NCBI RefSeq assembly: GCF_012927275.1
Contig: NZ_JABBGG010000011.1
Span: 60,318-124,317 of the forward strand
Length of the DNA stretch: 64,000 bases
Source of the DNA: Massilia polaris
GTDB lineage: Bacteria; Pseudomonadota; Gammaproteobacteria; Burkholderiales; Burkholderiaceae_D
Reading direction: 5' to 3'
Part shown: positions 1-8,069 of the stretch, in pieces
How positions within the stretch are numbered: the first letter of the stretch is position 1
How the letters are laid out: each line of letters starts with the position of its first letter
The notes under the pieces: model-generated
The model's database searches: none
The model's input: the letters and a program-made list of their open reading frames with translations, nothing else
What the model was told of the DNA's origin: nothing
Program-made: the position numbers and the translations under genes

Positions 1-357
1 CCGCAATACCTGGTCATGCTGGTGCTGTGGGCACAGGACGGCATCCTGGTCAAGGACATCGGCACGCGCCTGTTCCTCGACTCGGGCACCCTGCCCCCGC
101 TGCTCAAGCGGCTGGAGGCGAACGGGCTGGTGGCGCGCAACCGCGACCTGCACGACGAGCGCCAGGTGCGCATTTCGCTCAGCGCCGCGGGCCGCTCGCT
201 GCGCATCACCGCGCAGGCGATTCCGGCGCAGGTGGTCTCGGCCAGCGGCCGTCCCGGCGACGCCCTCGGCAGCCTGCGCGGCCAGCTCGCCACCGTCCGC
301 GACGACCTGTTCCGGTCGATGGATGGCGCCGGATCGGGCTTTTCCGAGCAGTTATAG
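1..357 (+). CDS. MarR/OhrR-family regulator, 5' end outside window
   Basis: The reading frame is open from base 1 and ends at a TAG at 355-357, so the N-terminus lies upstream of the window. The visible 118 residues contain the second half of a MarR winged helix: the recognition helix region (LFLDSGTLPPLLKRLEANGL) and the wing (DERQVRISLSAAGR). The opening PQYLVMLVLW is typical of OhrR-like members, which sense organic hydroperoxides through an N-terminal cysteine; that residue would lie off the window, so the ligand cannot be judged. The gene ends about 100 bp before a strong terminator at 461-489. Confidence 0.8.
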   Translation, partial: PQYLVMLVLWAQDGILVKDIGTRLFLDSGTLPPLLKRLEANGLVARNRDLHDERQVRISLSAAGRSLRITAQAIPAQVVSASGRPGDALGSLRGQLATVRDDLFRSMDGAGSGFSEQL

Positions 358-460
358 GAAAAAAGTATGTCTGGTATCTGGAAATACAATTGGACGTATA
401 TGTGGCGACGCAACATAATCTCACCTGTCTCCACTATTCTCCTCCAAGAAAATAGTTTTA

Positions 461-489
461 AGCCCGCTTTCATCAGCGGGCTTTTTTTT
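461..489 (+). terminator. Rho-independent terminator
   Basis: Perfect 8-bp stem AGCCCGCT/AGCGGGCT with a 6-nt loop, followed by a run of eight T. It closes the MarR transcription unit. Confidence 0.85.
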
Positions 490-611
490 GTTTACGCGAT
501 TTGCACGCGGATGCCACAGTCCTGGGCGACCACCGCCTCTCGGCGAAGTTCTGCCGCCACCGCCGTTCGTTTGCGTCACGTCATACCACGGTCACATTGC
601 CCCCCTATACT

Positions 612-750
612 TGCTTCATCTGCTGTACACGCACCCGATATGCGTGACCGCAGGCAGGTGTGCCGACCTTCAAAGGCGGCACACCACTCCGAATTCACGT
701 CTCTTGGCCCGATCTTGGGTTTTGCCCGCTGCGAAGCGGGCATTTTTTTT
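612..750 (+). ncRNA. Candidate small RNA between two terminators
   Basis: The stretch 490-890 has no convincing gene. A TATACT box at 606-611 precedes a segment with a perfect 9-bp hairpin (GGTGTGCCG at 657-665 pairing with CGGCACACC at 677-685), and the segment ends in its own intrinsic terminator at 724-750. A terminator at the end of a non-coding stretch already preceded by a terminator implies an independent short transcript. No -35 box is convincing and I cannot match it to a named RNA family; a short ORF at 488-760 has no ribosome binding site and is judged a shadow. Confidence 0.35.
724..750 (+). terminator. Rho-independent terminator of candidate sRNA
   Basis: Stem GCCCGCT/AGCGGGC with a GCGA loop followed by eight T (743-750). 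Confidence 0.8.
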
Positions 751-890
751 GACGCGGTGATTCCTGCTAAGTTTGATCTATATCTAGCTCAACGTTGATC
801 CGGCACTTGAAGACAGGTGACTTTCTACTATGATGAATATCCTTTGCCATGTTTGCATGTACCGCCAGCTAACGTCACCGGAGTCGATCT

Positions 891-1211
891 ATGAGTGAAC
901 ACCTGCTTGAACCAGTCGCCGCCAAAATCCAGGCATTCCCGCCAGGCCGCCGCCACCACCACGCCGCCAACGAAGACCAGTTGCACCTGCGCGAACTGAA
1001 TCCCGACGATGTTGTCGACCACCTTGGCGCTGACGGCCCTGACGCGGCCAGCTTCGGACCGGTGCGTGAAACCTGCCCGAAGTGCGAAAACACCCATCTG
1101 CGGCTGGTGTTGCGCCAGCATTCCGTCCGCGTCGCCCACCTGTTGTGCGTTAACTGCGACAGCTGCTTCGACGCCTGCTACCCCGACGGCACGCCGGCGC
1201 TGACGATCTGA
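891..1211 (+). CDS. Small zinc-ribbon-like protein, unknown function
   Basis: A 106-residue protein with two CxxC pairs: CPKC near residue 63 and CVNCDSCFDAC near residue 89, a pattern expected for a zinc ribbon. The N-terminal part has a His-rich stretch (RRHHHAANEDQ) of unclear meaning. The ATG at 891 is preceded by ACCGGAG, a plausible ribosome binding site. I do not recognise a family. There is no membrane segment or signal peptide, so it should be cytoplasmic. Confidence 0.6.
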   Translation: MSEHLLEPVAAKIQAFPPGRRHHHAANEDQLHLRELNPDDVVDHLGADGPDAASFGPVRETCPKCENTHLRLVLRQHSVRVAHLLCVNCDSCFDACYPDGTPALTI

Positions 1212-1288
1212 ACCGCCATGCGCCGGTCTCGTCCGGAGCAGCCTGGGCCGGCGTGGTATCGTTGCCGCTTTCCACGCCAACGACGCCG

Positions 1289-1696
1289 ATGCCTGCCCTG
1301 CTTTCACGCCTTGTCCTCGACCCCGGATTCCAGCGCTTGCGCTATCGCAGCGCCTTCATCATGTACGCCGCAATCGTGGCGATGGGCGCGATTCCCGGCG
1401 TCCGTGCCGAAATCGGCAACTTCGCTTCCGGCATCGTGCTGCACACGCTGGCCTATGGCGCCATCACCTTCCTGCTTTACACCGGCACCAGCGGGACGGG
1501 GCGGGCGCGCGCCCTGAAGTCCGTGCTGACCGTGGCCGCGATGGGCGCCGTCGACGAGCTGGTCCAGAGCTTCCTTCCCTACCGGCGCGGCGCGCTAAGC
1601 GACTGGCTGGTCGATTGCAATGCCGCCATCGTGGTCGCCGGCCTGCTGTGGGCCTTCCTGCCCGGCCAGCCGCGTCATGCCGGGCCTGGCCGGTAA
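1289..1696 (+). CDS. VanZ-family membrane protein
   Basis: About 135 residues with four hydrophobic segments and the VanZ-type signature: an early IPG after TM1, a second helix with HTLAYG, and DELVQSFLPYRRGALSDWLVD before the last helix, which resembles the VanZ consensus D-E-x-Q-x-F-x-P-x-R-x-x-x-x-D-x-x-x-N. The in-frame GTG at 1253 would add 12 unusual residues; the ATG at 1289 gives the customary N-terminus and is preferred. VanZ-like proteins are inner-membrane proteins of mostly unknown function in Gram-negatives. Confidence 0.75.
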   Translation: MPALLSRLVLDPGFQRLRYRSAFIMYAAIVAMGAIPGVRAEIGNFASGIVLHTLAYGAITFLLYTGTSGTGRARALKSVLTVAAMGAVDELVQSFLPYRRGALSDWLVDCNAAIVVAGLLWAFLPGQPRHAGPGR

Positions 1697-1856
1697 GGAG
1701 TTCTGGCCGGAAAATTCACCGAACTGTTCAACCGTTTGATTTGGGTCACGTAACGACCGTGTAGCCTGGAACGACGGCCGCGCCAGCGCCTCTGACCGGA
1801 GTGGCACGCGGGATTGTCACGCACTCACGGAAAACACCCAACCAAAGGAGTCGATC

Positions 1857-2381
1857 ATGAAGCGAAAAGAACAGAGCCTGTTGTTGGCCGGGTTGCTGGC
1901 ACTCGGGCTGGCCGGATGTACCACGGACAGAATGCGCAGCAGCGATACCGCCAGCACCACCTCGGACCAGTCACCCACCGGCATCAGCTACGGCACCCAA
2001 TCCCCCCGCGAAACCGTCACCGGCCAGAGCACCAGCGGCACCGCAGGCACCGCCAGCACGGCGGCCGGCACCGCCGCTGCCACCATGGACCAGCAAACCG
2101 CGCCGGCGCAGGCCTCGACCGCCACCGGCATGCCGGCGGCGCCGCCAAACAGCGTGGTCACGATGATTGAAGTTGTGCCGCGTTCGGACGACGCCACCGG
2201 GGCGGGCACGATGGCCGGCGCAGCCGTGGGCGGCACCGTCGCCGGCACCGCCGAGCGCGTCTACCGCGTCACTTTGCGCATGGACGACGGCAGTACCCGC
2301 GTCGTCACGCAGGAATGGGCCCCGACCTTCCGCAGCGGCGACCGGGTCAACCTCAGCGGCGGCGAAATCCAGCGCCGCTAG
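1857..2381 (+). CDS. SlyB-like glycine-zipper lipoprotein
   Basis: A lipoprotein signal with lipobox LAGC at residues 19-22 makes this an envelope lipoprotein of 174 residues. A long Thr/Ser/Ala-rich linker (about residues 30-90) follows, then a short glycine-zipper-like stretch (GAGTMAGAAVGGTVAGTA) and a small C-terminal domain ending in FRSGDRVNLSGGEIQRR, which resembles the end of SlyB/Pal-associated proteins. The start is fixed by AAAGGAG six bases upstream. SlyB-family proteins help outer-membrane integrity; here the zipper is much shorter than usual, so function is inferred only. It is convergent with the next gene, with 8 bp between them. Confidence 0.7.
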   Translation: MKRKEQSLLLAGLLALGLAGCTTDRMRSSDTASTTSDQSPTGISYGTQSPRETVTGQSTSGTAGTASTAAGTAAATMDQQTAPAQASTATGMPAAPPNSVVTMIEVVPRSDDATGAGTMAGAAVGGTVAGTAERVYRVTLRMDDGSTRVVTQEWAPTFRSGDRVNLSGGEIQRR

Positions 2382-2389
2382 GCGCGGCC

Positions 2390-3430
2390 TCAGTACAGGC
2401 GCTCGACCTGGTAGCCTCGCTGCGAAAGCAGTTGCGGCAAGCCGTTCGCGCCCAGCACGTGCAGCAGGCCGACGCCCACAAAGCTGACTTTTCCGTCCTT
2501 CATGATGTGCTCGATCCGTTGCGCCATTTCGGGGTTGCGCCGGTCAAGCAGGGTGCGGCGGGTGAAGTCGGATGTCACGGTGCCCGCGCCGATGGTGTCG
2601 GTCAACAGTGCGTCCAATGCGTCCGCGTCGCCCGAGCGCCAGGCGTCGATGACCGCCCTGGCCTTCTTCAGCGACATGCCGCTGGACAGGTCGTCGAGTG
2701 CCTCGCGCAGGTAGCTTTCGGCGCTGGCGTCGCCGAGCGTATCGAACAGCGACAGCTGGTAGTCGGCGCTCTCGAGTTCGACGAGCCTGGCGCCGCGCGC
2801 CTGCACCGTGTCGAGCAGGAAGGATTCGTTGCCGTGCGTGCGCTGGAAGCCGCTGCGTTCCAGTTCGATCCCGATCAGCATGTTCGCCAGCAGCCACGGC
2901 TTCATGTGGCCGACGCCGGACAGCGGAATGCCGACGGCGTGCAGGGCCGCGGTCAGGCGGCGCAAAGTATCGGGCGACACGTGATTGCGGATGTGATCGC
3001 CGGCCGGGTAGCTGGCGTGCTTGCGCACGGCCAGTTCGAAGGCGCCGTTGGCGCGCGTGTCCAGTTCGAGCACGAGCTGGCTCGAATCCGCCAGCGCGCG
3101 GCTGACCTGCGGGGCAAGCGGATAGAACGAGCGTGCACCGACGTGGATGGTGCCGAACAGATAGGCCATTTCGCCGTCGCGCGCGATGCGGAACAACGCG
3201 CCCTGCGGTCTGGCAGGCGCGGGATCGATGGGTGCGGCAGAGTTTCCAGCGGCTGCGAATCCGCTGTGTGCCACCGACCCTGCAACGGCGACACCGGACC
3301 CGGGAGCGAACTCGGCCGCTGTGGCCGGTGCGCTATCTGAAGCGCTCGCGGTTATTGAACAGGAGATGCTGAACGCAAGCCCGGCAAACAATCGGGCAAG
3401 GCAAAGCGGCAGCGGTGATTGATTCGACAT
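2390..3430 (-). CDS. TraB/GumN-family protein, exported
   Basis: A 346-residue protein with an N-terminal hydrophobic signal (about residues 8-30) and the TraB/GumN signature: YLFGTIHVG near residue 90, a first acidic-residue block ELDTRANG, and the closing GKVSFVGVGLLHVLGANGLPQLL. These GxxH motifs at both ends of the fold suggest a Tiki-like metalloprotease active site. It is probably periplasmic or membrane-anchored. It stands alone: the lipoprotein gene converges on it and the GH2 gene lies upstream on the same strand after about 120 bp. Confidence 0.85.
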   Translation of the reverse strand: MSNQSPLPLCLARLFAGLAFSISCSITASASDSAPATAAEFAPGSGVAVAGSVAHSGFAAAGNSAAPIDPAPARPQGALFRIARDGEMAYLFGTIHVGARSFYPLAPQVSRALADSSQLVLELDTRANGAFELAVRKHASYPAGDHIRNHVSPDTLRRLTAALHAVGIPLSGVGHMKPWLLANMLIGIELERSGFQRTHGNESFLLDTVQARGARLVELESADYQLSLFDTLGDASAESYLREALDDLSSGMSLKKARAVIDAWRSGDADALDALLTDTIGAGTVTSDFTRRTLLDRRNPEMAQRIEHIMKDGKVSFVGVGLLHVLGANGLPQLLSQRGYQVERLY

Positions 3431-3549
3431 CCAGGGTTCCGGCAGGCACAGAGAATACTGCCCGGATATCTTAGAACACCTGATGCCTGCCCGGAACCTT
3501 CACACAAGGAAAATTTCACTGCGTTATCGCTTTTACAAAGCAGGCCTGA

Positions 3550-5301
3550 TTATGGTTCTCCGCACTGGTGCAGCGTGGCGGCGCGGATCTGTTCCAGCGG
3601 AACCTTGGGCCTGCGGTCCGCGTACAGCAAGCCGTTGGTTTCCTGGAAGGTGTCGGCGAACTGGGTGTAGCAGAATCCGCTGAGCATGGCGCTGCCGCCG
3701 ACCACGTCCAGCAGGCGCCGGTACAGGTCGACGAAACGGGCCTGGCTGGCCACGCATTCCTCTTCCGTTCCGGTGCCGCCGAATGCGATGCCGCCGCAAT
3801 GGGTCAGCATGATCGGCTGGCCGCGGTGCGGAAAACCATCCAGCGTCAGGATGCGTCCGCCCGGGCGCCGCAGGTCGACCAGCGTGCCTGGCTGGGCGTT
3901 GCTCGCATAGCGCGCCCGCAGCCGCTCGGGATCGCAGTCCGAATCGTGGATGCCGAGGATGTCGGTGGCCGAGGCCTCCCAGCCGTCGTTGCCGATGACG
4001 GGCCGGGTGGCGTCGAGCGTGCGGGTCAGGTGGTACAGCGCTTCGACCGCGTTGCGGTGGGCCTGGGTCGAGGTCAGGTTTGGCACGCCCCACGATTCGT
4101 TGAACGGCACCCATACGATCACGCACGGGTGGCTGTAGTCGCGCTGGATCGCCTCGGTCCACTCGCGCACCATGCGGCTGATCGCCCGTGCGCTGAAGCG
4201 GTAGGCCGAGGGCATTTCCTCCCACACCAGCAGGCCGAGCCTGTCGGCCCAGTACAGGTAGCGCGGGTCTTCGATCTTCTGGTGCTTGCGCACCCCGTTG
4301 AAGCCCATCGCCCTGGCCAGTTCGACGTCACGTTTCAGGGCGTCGTCGCAAGGCGGCGTCAGCAGGGTCCGCGGCCAGTAGCCCTGGTCGAGCACCATCC
4401 GCAGCGGATAGGCGCGGCCGTTCAGCATGAAGCGGTCGCGGCTGATGCTGACCGAACGCAGCGCGGTGTACGAGCTGACCCGGTCCAGCACCTTGCCGCG
4501 GTGGCGCAGCGTCACCTCCGCGTTGAGCAGGATCGGGCGCTCCGGACTCCACAGCAATTCATTGCGCGAGTCGTCGATGCCGGGATCCGAGAGCGCGATC
4601 TTGCGGCTGGCTTCGTTTTCCAGCAGCTTGTAATTGTCGTCCGCCAGCAGCTGTCCCCTGTGCCAGATGCGCGCCTCGACGAACAGGTCGTCCAGCGCCT
4701 CGCCGCACGCCAGCACCTCGCAGCCGATTTCGTAGTTCTCGAAAATCGGCGTCCAGCGCAGGCTCTTGATGTAGGTCCTGGCCACCTGCTCCAGCCAGAC
4801 GGTCTGCCAGATGCCGGTGGTGCGCGGATACCAGATCGCATGCGGCTCGAGCCGCCAGTCCTGCTTGCCGCGCGGCTTGGCGAGGTCGTGCGGGTCGTCT
4901 TCGACCTGCACCGTGACGGTCTGCCTGCCCTCCGGCCGCAGCGCCGCCGTGATGTCGGCGCAGAACGGCGTGTGGCCGCCCTCATGCTCGGCCACCAGTT
5001 GCTGATTGATCCATACCCGCGCCTTGTAGTCGACCGCGCCGAAATGCAGGATGGTGCTGCCCTCGCCGCGGCGCCAGTCAAAGTCGCGCTCGTACCAGCA
5101 GTGACGGTGGAAGCCGGCGTCGCACACGCCGCTGGCGGCCGATTCCGGCGCGAACGGCACCGTGATCTGGTGCGTCCATGCGAACCCGCCGCCAGGCCAG
5201 TGGTAGCGCCGCTGGTCATCGAACAGGAAGCGCCACGGCCCGTTGAGGCTGGTCCACTGCTCGCGGACAAGCTGCGGTCGCGGGTACCCAAATTCGCCCA
5301 T
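3550..5301 (-). CDS. GH2-family glycosidase paralogue, probably inactive
   Basis: A 583-residue glycoside hydrolase family 2 protein: jelly-roll domain (about 10-170), immunoglobulin-like domain (180-280) and TIM barrel (290-570). It is about two-thirds identical by eye to the gene at 12457-14238. The acid/base Glu is kept (NESWG, E402), but the nucleophile Glu of TEFGG in the paralogue (E502) is His here (THCGG, residue 501), and about 16 residues after it are missing. Such a protein should not hydrolyse by the normal GH2 mechanism. Start: GGAGG lies directly against the upstream ATG (5307) but six bases from the ATG at 5301, so 5301 is chosen. No signal peptide is visible. Confidence 0.85.
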   Translation of the reverse strand: MGEFGYPRPQLVREQWTSLNGPWRFLFDDQRRYHWPGGGFAWTHQITVPFAPESAASGVCDAGFHRHCWYERDFDWRRGEGSTILHFGAVDYKARVWINQQLVAEHEGGHTPFCADITAALRPEGRQTVTVQVEDDPHDLAKPRGKQDWRLEPHAIWYPRTTGIWQTVWLEQVARTYIKSLRWTPIFENYEIGCEVLACGEALDDLFVEARIWHRGQLLADDNYKLLENEASRKIALSDPGIDDSRNELLWSPERPILLNAEVTLRHRGKVLDRVSSYTALRSVSISRDRFMLNGRAYPLRMVLDQGYWPRTLLTPPCDDALKRDVELARAMGFNGVRKHQKIEDPRYLYWADRLGLLVWEEMPSAYRFSARAISRMVREWTEAIQRDYSHPCVIVWVPFNESWGVPNLTSTQAHRNAVEALYHLTRTLDATRPVIGNDGWEASATDILGIHDSDCDPERLRARYASNAQPGTLVDLRRPGGRILTLDGFPHRGQPIMLTHCGGIAFGGTGTEEECVASQARFVDLYRRLLDVVGGSAMLSGFCYTQFADTFQETNGLLYADRRPKVPLEQIRAATLHQCGEP

Positions 5302-5455
5302 CGTCATCCTCCACTCGATCCACTCGATGCCTGGCCGGCGGGATTCCATGCGGACGGCCGCGGCACGCGCAAGGCGTCGCGCCAGTATTTATTGTATGCG
5401 CCGCATCTCGCCGCGCCGCATTTTTTTGCGCTGCCGTGCGCTGCGCGAGGCACCC

Positions 5456-5790
5456 GCTAGCCGGCCGGGCCAGCTGCCGTTGCAAAAACTGCTCGATTCC
5501 CAGGTGCCGGCCATCGTGCTGGTATCGGACAAGGGCTACAAGCACTTCGTCGTGATCAAGGGCGTGAGCGGCGCGCGCGTGCTGATCGGCGACCCGTCCA
5601 GCGGCACGCGCATGCTGACCCAGGCCGCGTTCGAAGCGATCTGGAGCAACCGCCTGCTGTTCGTCATCCACGGCAGCAACGCGGCGCCCGCGGTCAACAG
5701 CGCCGCCGACTGGCGCGCGGCGCCAGGCGCTCCGCTGGGCGAGGGCATCAACCGCAGCTCGCTGGCCGCCGTCACGGCTTGCAAGGGATG
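5456..5790 (+). pseudogene. C39-type peptidase remnant (C-terminal part)
   Basis: In frame 2, from about 5480, the translation reads like the second half of a C39-family cysteine peptidase: PAIVLVSDKGYKHFVVIKG with the active-site His, then RVLIGDPSSGTR and FEAIWSNRLLFVI. The N-terminal half with the catalytic Cys is absent and no plausible start exists, so this is a fragment. In other proteobacteria such stand-alone C39 proteins sit in functional-amyloid (fap) operons as FapD; that assignment is inference. The next remnant begins where this one ends. Confidence 0.6.
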
Positions 5791-6037
5791 CTGGGCATTG
5801 AACGCGAAGTGTCGATCAATGGCGACGTGGTCGCGCGCACCAGCCTGCAGTTGACCGATATCACCCTGCTCAGCGCCGAGCAGGCGCAACAAGCCAGCCA
5901 GGCCCTGTCGGAGGTCCGGCTGGTGCAGAACGGCCCTGCCAATTTACGTTGCAGCCATGTCCGCGCAGACACTCGGAGGAATGGTGATCCAGAACAGCCT
6001 GGGCGACGCCCTCGCGCGGGCCGCGGGCCCGCACTGA
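5779..6037 (+). pseudogene. Frameshifted remnant of the gene after the C39 peptidase
   Basis: Frame 1 from 5779 (TTG) gives a clean polar stretch (EREVSINGDVVARTSLQLTD, then LSAEQAQQASQALSEVRLVQNG). Near 5945 the sense jumps to frame 2, which continues MSAQTLGGMVIQNSLGD and stops at 6035-6037. Both parts look like one small secreted protein broken by an indel. I do not recognise the family; its position next to a C39 peptidase fragment hints at a fap-type amyloid operon that has been lost. Confidence 0.45.
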
Positions 6038-6079
6038 ACCGGAAGGCAGCGGTGCGCATTCCCCCCTGACGGACAAGCG

Positions 6080-6475
6080 TCAGCCCGCCACGCGCGCGCG
6101 CGACCGGATCAGCACATCGTTGTGCTCGCCGTTGTGGTCCTGGTCGAACATCACGATCCGGTCGCTGTCGCGCACGACAAACACGTTGTACCCAACCGGA
6201 ATCAGTTCCACCCTGCGCTCGCCGTCGACCTGCGCGAAATAGCGCCGGCCGAGATCGGACACCCACATGTATTTGCCATTCGATAGCCGGTAGTTACCCT
6301 TGTAGTACTTGAAGTCGCGCGGCGGCAGCTGGTAGCGTTCTACCGGTGCGGGAACGCGGACTGTCGTGCTGGTGTCGAGGGCGGGCGTGTCGGTGCCTGA
6401 CTGAGCCGATGCATATCCGGGCCCCGCCAGGGCAGCGGCGGCCGCAAGCGCGGCAATGAGTTGGAAGGTACGCAT
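6080..6475 (-). CDS. Secreted protein with SNGKYM motif, unknown function (copy 1)
   Basis: About 131 residues with an Ala-rich signal peptide (MRTFQLIAALAAAAALAGPG) and a small mature domain: KYYKGNYRLSNGKYM, then QVDGERRVELIPVGYNVFV and DQDHNGEHNDVLIR. The same architecture recurs in the gene at 6835-7236, so the two are paralogues. AGGAG touches the ATG at 6481 but sits six bases before the ATG at 6475, which is preferred. It is predicted to be periplasmic or secreted. Mature domains of this sort are common in Massilia-type genomes but have no assigned role. Confidence 0.7.
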   Translation of the reverse strand: MRTFQLIAALAAAAALAGPGYASAQSGTDTPALDTSTTVRVPAPVERYQLPPRDFKYYKGNYRLSNGKYMWVSDLGRRYFAQVDGERRVELIPVGYNVFVVRDSDRIVMFDQDHNGEHNDVLIRSRARVAG

Positions 6476-6544
6476 GATCATCTCCTGTCGAAACGGTCGT
6501 CAGGCCGTGCGTTGGATACAGCATGCGGTCGCATGGCGACTCTA

Positions 6545-6853
6545 TTCAGTGTAGGCAAGGAAGACGGCCGGCGCCAGCGCGACGCTGGCCGCCCAGGCCG
6601 GTGCGGGGAACGTGCCGACCGGCATCGATGGCTGCTCGGCGCCCGCGGGGATCGGCATCGCGGTCAAGATTGCCGACGGCGCCACGCGCGCGCTGCACAC
6701 GGCCACGATCAGCGTGCTCGAGCAGCTTGGGCTGCTCGAGCACGCAAGCGCGCCACCCTCGAACCGTGTCGCCAGCCCTTGATCAGGAACGTGCGCGATA
6801 CGGTGGTCGGCGACATCCGCCCGGTGTTCCGCCTTCAGTCGGCGAACGCGTAG
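6545..6853 (+). pseudogene. L-asparaginase (type II-like) C-terminal remnant
   Basis: Two frames together spell the C-terminal third of a bacterial asparaginase. Frame 3 gives PTGIDGCSAP followed directly by GIGIAVKIADGATRALHTAT and VLEQLGLLEH. Frame 2 gives the family's last strand, QPLIRNVRDTVVGDIRPVF, ending at 6853. Relative to intact enzymes the stretch after DGCSAP is deleted and a frameshift separates the two parts. The N-terminal catalytic part is missing. The remnant lies between the two SNGKYM paralogues and overlaps the 3' end of the second one on the other strand by 19 bp. Confidence 0.7.
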
Positions 6854-7236
6854 CCGGCCTGGCGGCGCGGACGCAGCACCACATCATTCATGCGGCCGTC
6901 CGCAGGCTCGTCGAACGCCACGACCGTATCGGTGACCGGTGCGACGAACACTTTGTGTCCGACCGGCACCAGGTTGGAACGGCGCTCGCCATCAATCTCG
7001 GCAACAAGGCGATTTCCGCGCGTCGCTACACGCATGTATTTGCCGTTTGACAGCTGGTAAATGCCTTTGACTTCCTCAGCCTCCTCCCTGTCCATGCGAT
7101 ACGGGGCAGGCGACACGCCCGAAATCTGCACGGCGGTGCTGGACTGGGGCGCGGCCTGCGCATCTTGCGCGGCGGCTTGGGAAAAGGTGACGAAAGAAGC
7201 GGCTGCCGCGAGGGCAATGGCGAAAGAGGTGCGCAT
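6835..7236 (-). CDS. Secreted protein with SNGKYM motif, unknown function (copy 2)
   Basis: A 133-residue paralogue of the 6080-6475 product: signal peptide (MRTSFAIALAAAASFVTFSQ, cleavage near AAA-QD), then KGIYQLSNGKYMRV, EIDGERRSNLVPVGHKVFV and DGRMNDVVLR. The ATG at 7236 is preceded by GGAATT and gives the shared MRT start, so the upstream in-frame starts are rejected. Both genes are on the minus strand and separated by an asparaginase remnant, so they probably arose by duplication. Function unknown; envelope location inferred from the signal. Confidence 0.7.
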   Translation of the reverse strand: MRTSFAIALAAAASFVTFSQAAAQDAQAAPQSSTAVQISGVSPAPYRMDREEAEEVKGIYQLSNGKYMRVATRGNRLVAEIDGERRSNLVPVGHKVFVAPVTDTVVAFDEPADGRMNDVVLRPRRQAGYAFAD

Positions 7237-7466
7237 GATAAATTCCAATCCAATGTGTTTGATAACACGCGCGAAACCAGTGGTGGCGCCGCGCAGCGGG
7301 GGTTGCATCGGATCGCCATGTTTTTCTTAATATGCACGGCGACTGGAATCCAGTGTAGGCAAGCGGCGCTTGCATCGCCAGCGATTTGGGACTGAAGGCA
7401 TAAAGCGCGGGGCAGAAGGCGAAAACGCGCGCATGAACGGTAAAAACGGGGGGCAGAAAAAAGGGC

Positions 7467-7961
7467 TCAGGGCAGCGCGTCGGTCGGCAGCACCAGGGTT
7501 TCCTTGATTTCTTCCATCACCACATAGCTTTTCGACTGCGCCGCGCCGGGCAGCTGCAGCAGCATGTCGCCGAGCAGCTTGCGGTACTCGGCCATCTCAT
7601 GGATGCGCGCCTTGATCAGGTAATCGAAGTCGCCCGACACCAGGTGGCATTCCTGCACCTGCGGGATACGCAGCACTTCGCGGCGGAACTGCTCGAAGGC
7701 CGAGGCCGATTTCTGGTTCAGCGTAATTTCCACGAACACCAGCAGCTTCGCGCCCAGCGCGGCGGCGTCGACCTTGGCGTGGTAGCCGCTGATGATGCCG
7801 TCGCGCTCCATGCGCTTGACCCGCTCGATGCACGGCGTCACCGACAGGCCGACCCGCTCGCCCAGGTCCTTCATCGAGATGCGGCCCTCCTGCTGCAGTA
7901 TCTTCAGGATGTGACGGTCGAGCTTGTCGAGCATGCGGTTCGATTGTTTTTGGATTCTCAT
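7467..7961 (-). CDS. lrp: Lrp/AsnC-family transcriptional regulator
   Basis: 164 residues: N-terminal AsnC winged helix (LDKLDRHILKILQQEGRISM, recognition helix LSVTPCIERVKRME) followed by the RAM ligand domain with GDFDYLIKARIHEM. The ATG at 7961 is used because it gives the usual short Lrp N-terminus; an upstream start would add 18 atypical residues. It is divergent from dadA, with 108 bp between the starts. Since Lrp homologues commonly control dadA in proteobacteria, it probably binds this intergenic region and responds to an amino acid such as alanine or leucine. Confidence 0.88.
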   Translation of the reverse strand: MRIQKQSNRMLDKLDRHILKILQQEGRISMKDLGERVGLSVTPCIERVKRMERDGIISGYHAKVDAAALGAKLLVFVEITLNQKSASAFEQFRREVLRIPQVQECHLVSGDFDYLIKARIHEMAEYRKLLGDMLLQLPGAAQSKSYVVMEEIKETLVLPTDALP

Positions 7962-8069
7962 GAATTTCCGCTGAATTTGCGCCGCAAAACGTGAACAAAC
8001 ACTAGCTACAAGCAAATACTATAGCGGCAATTCTGGAAAATCCATCTAATTCTAAAAGCGGAGTGGCAA

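Noticed and set aside
3568..5460. 630-residue plus-strand ORF opposite the minus-strand GH2 gene
   Set aside because: Shadow of the GH2 gene; composition is typical of antisense frames.
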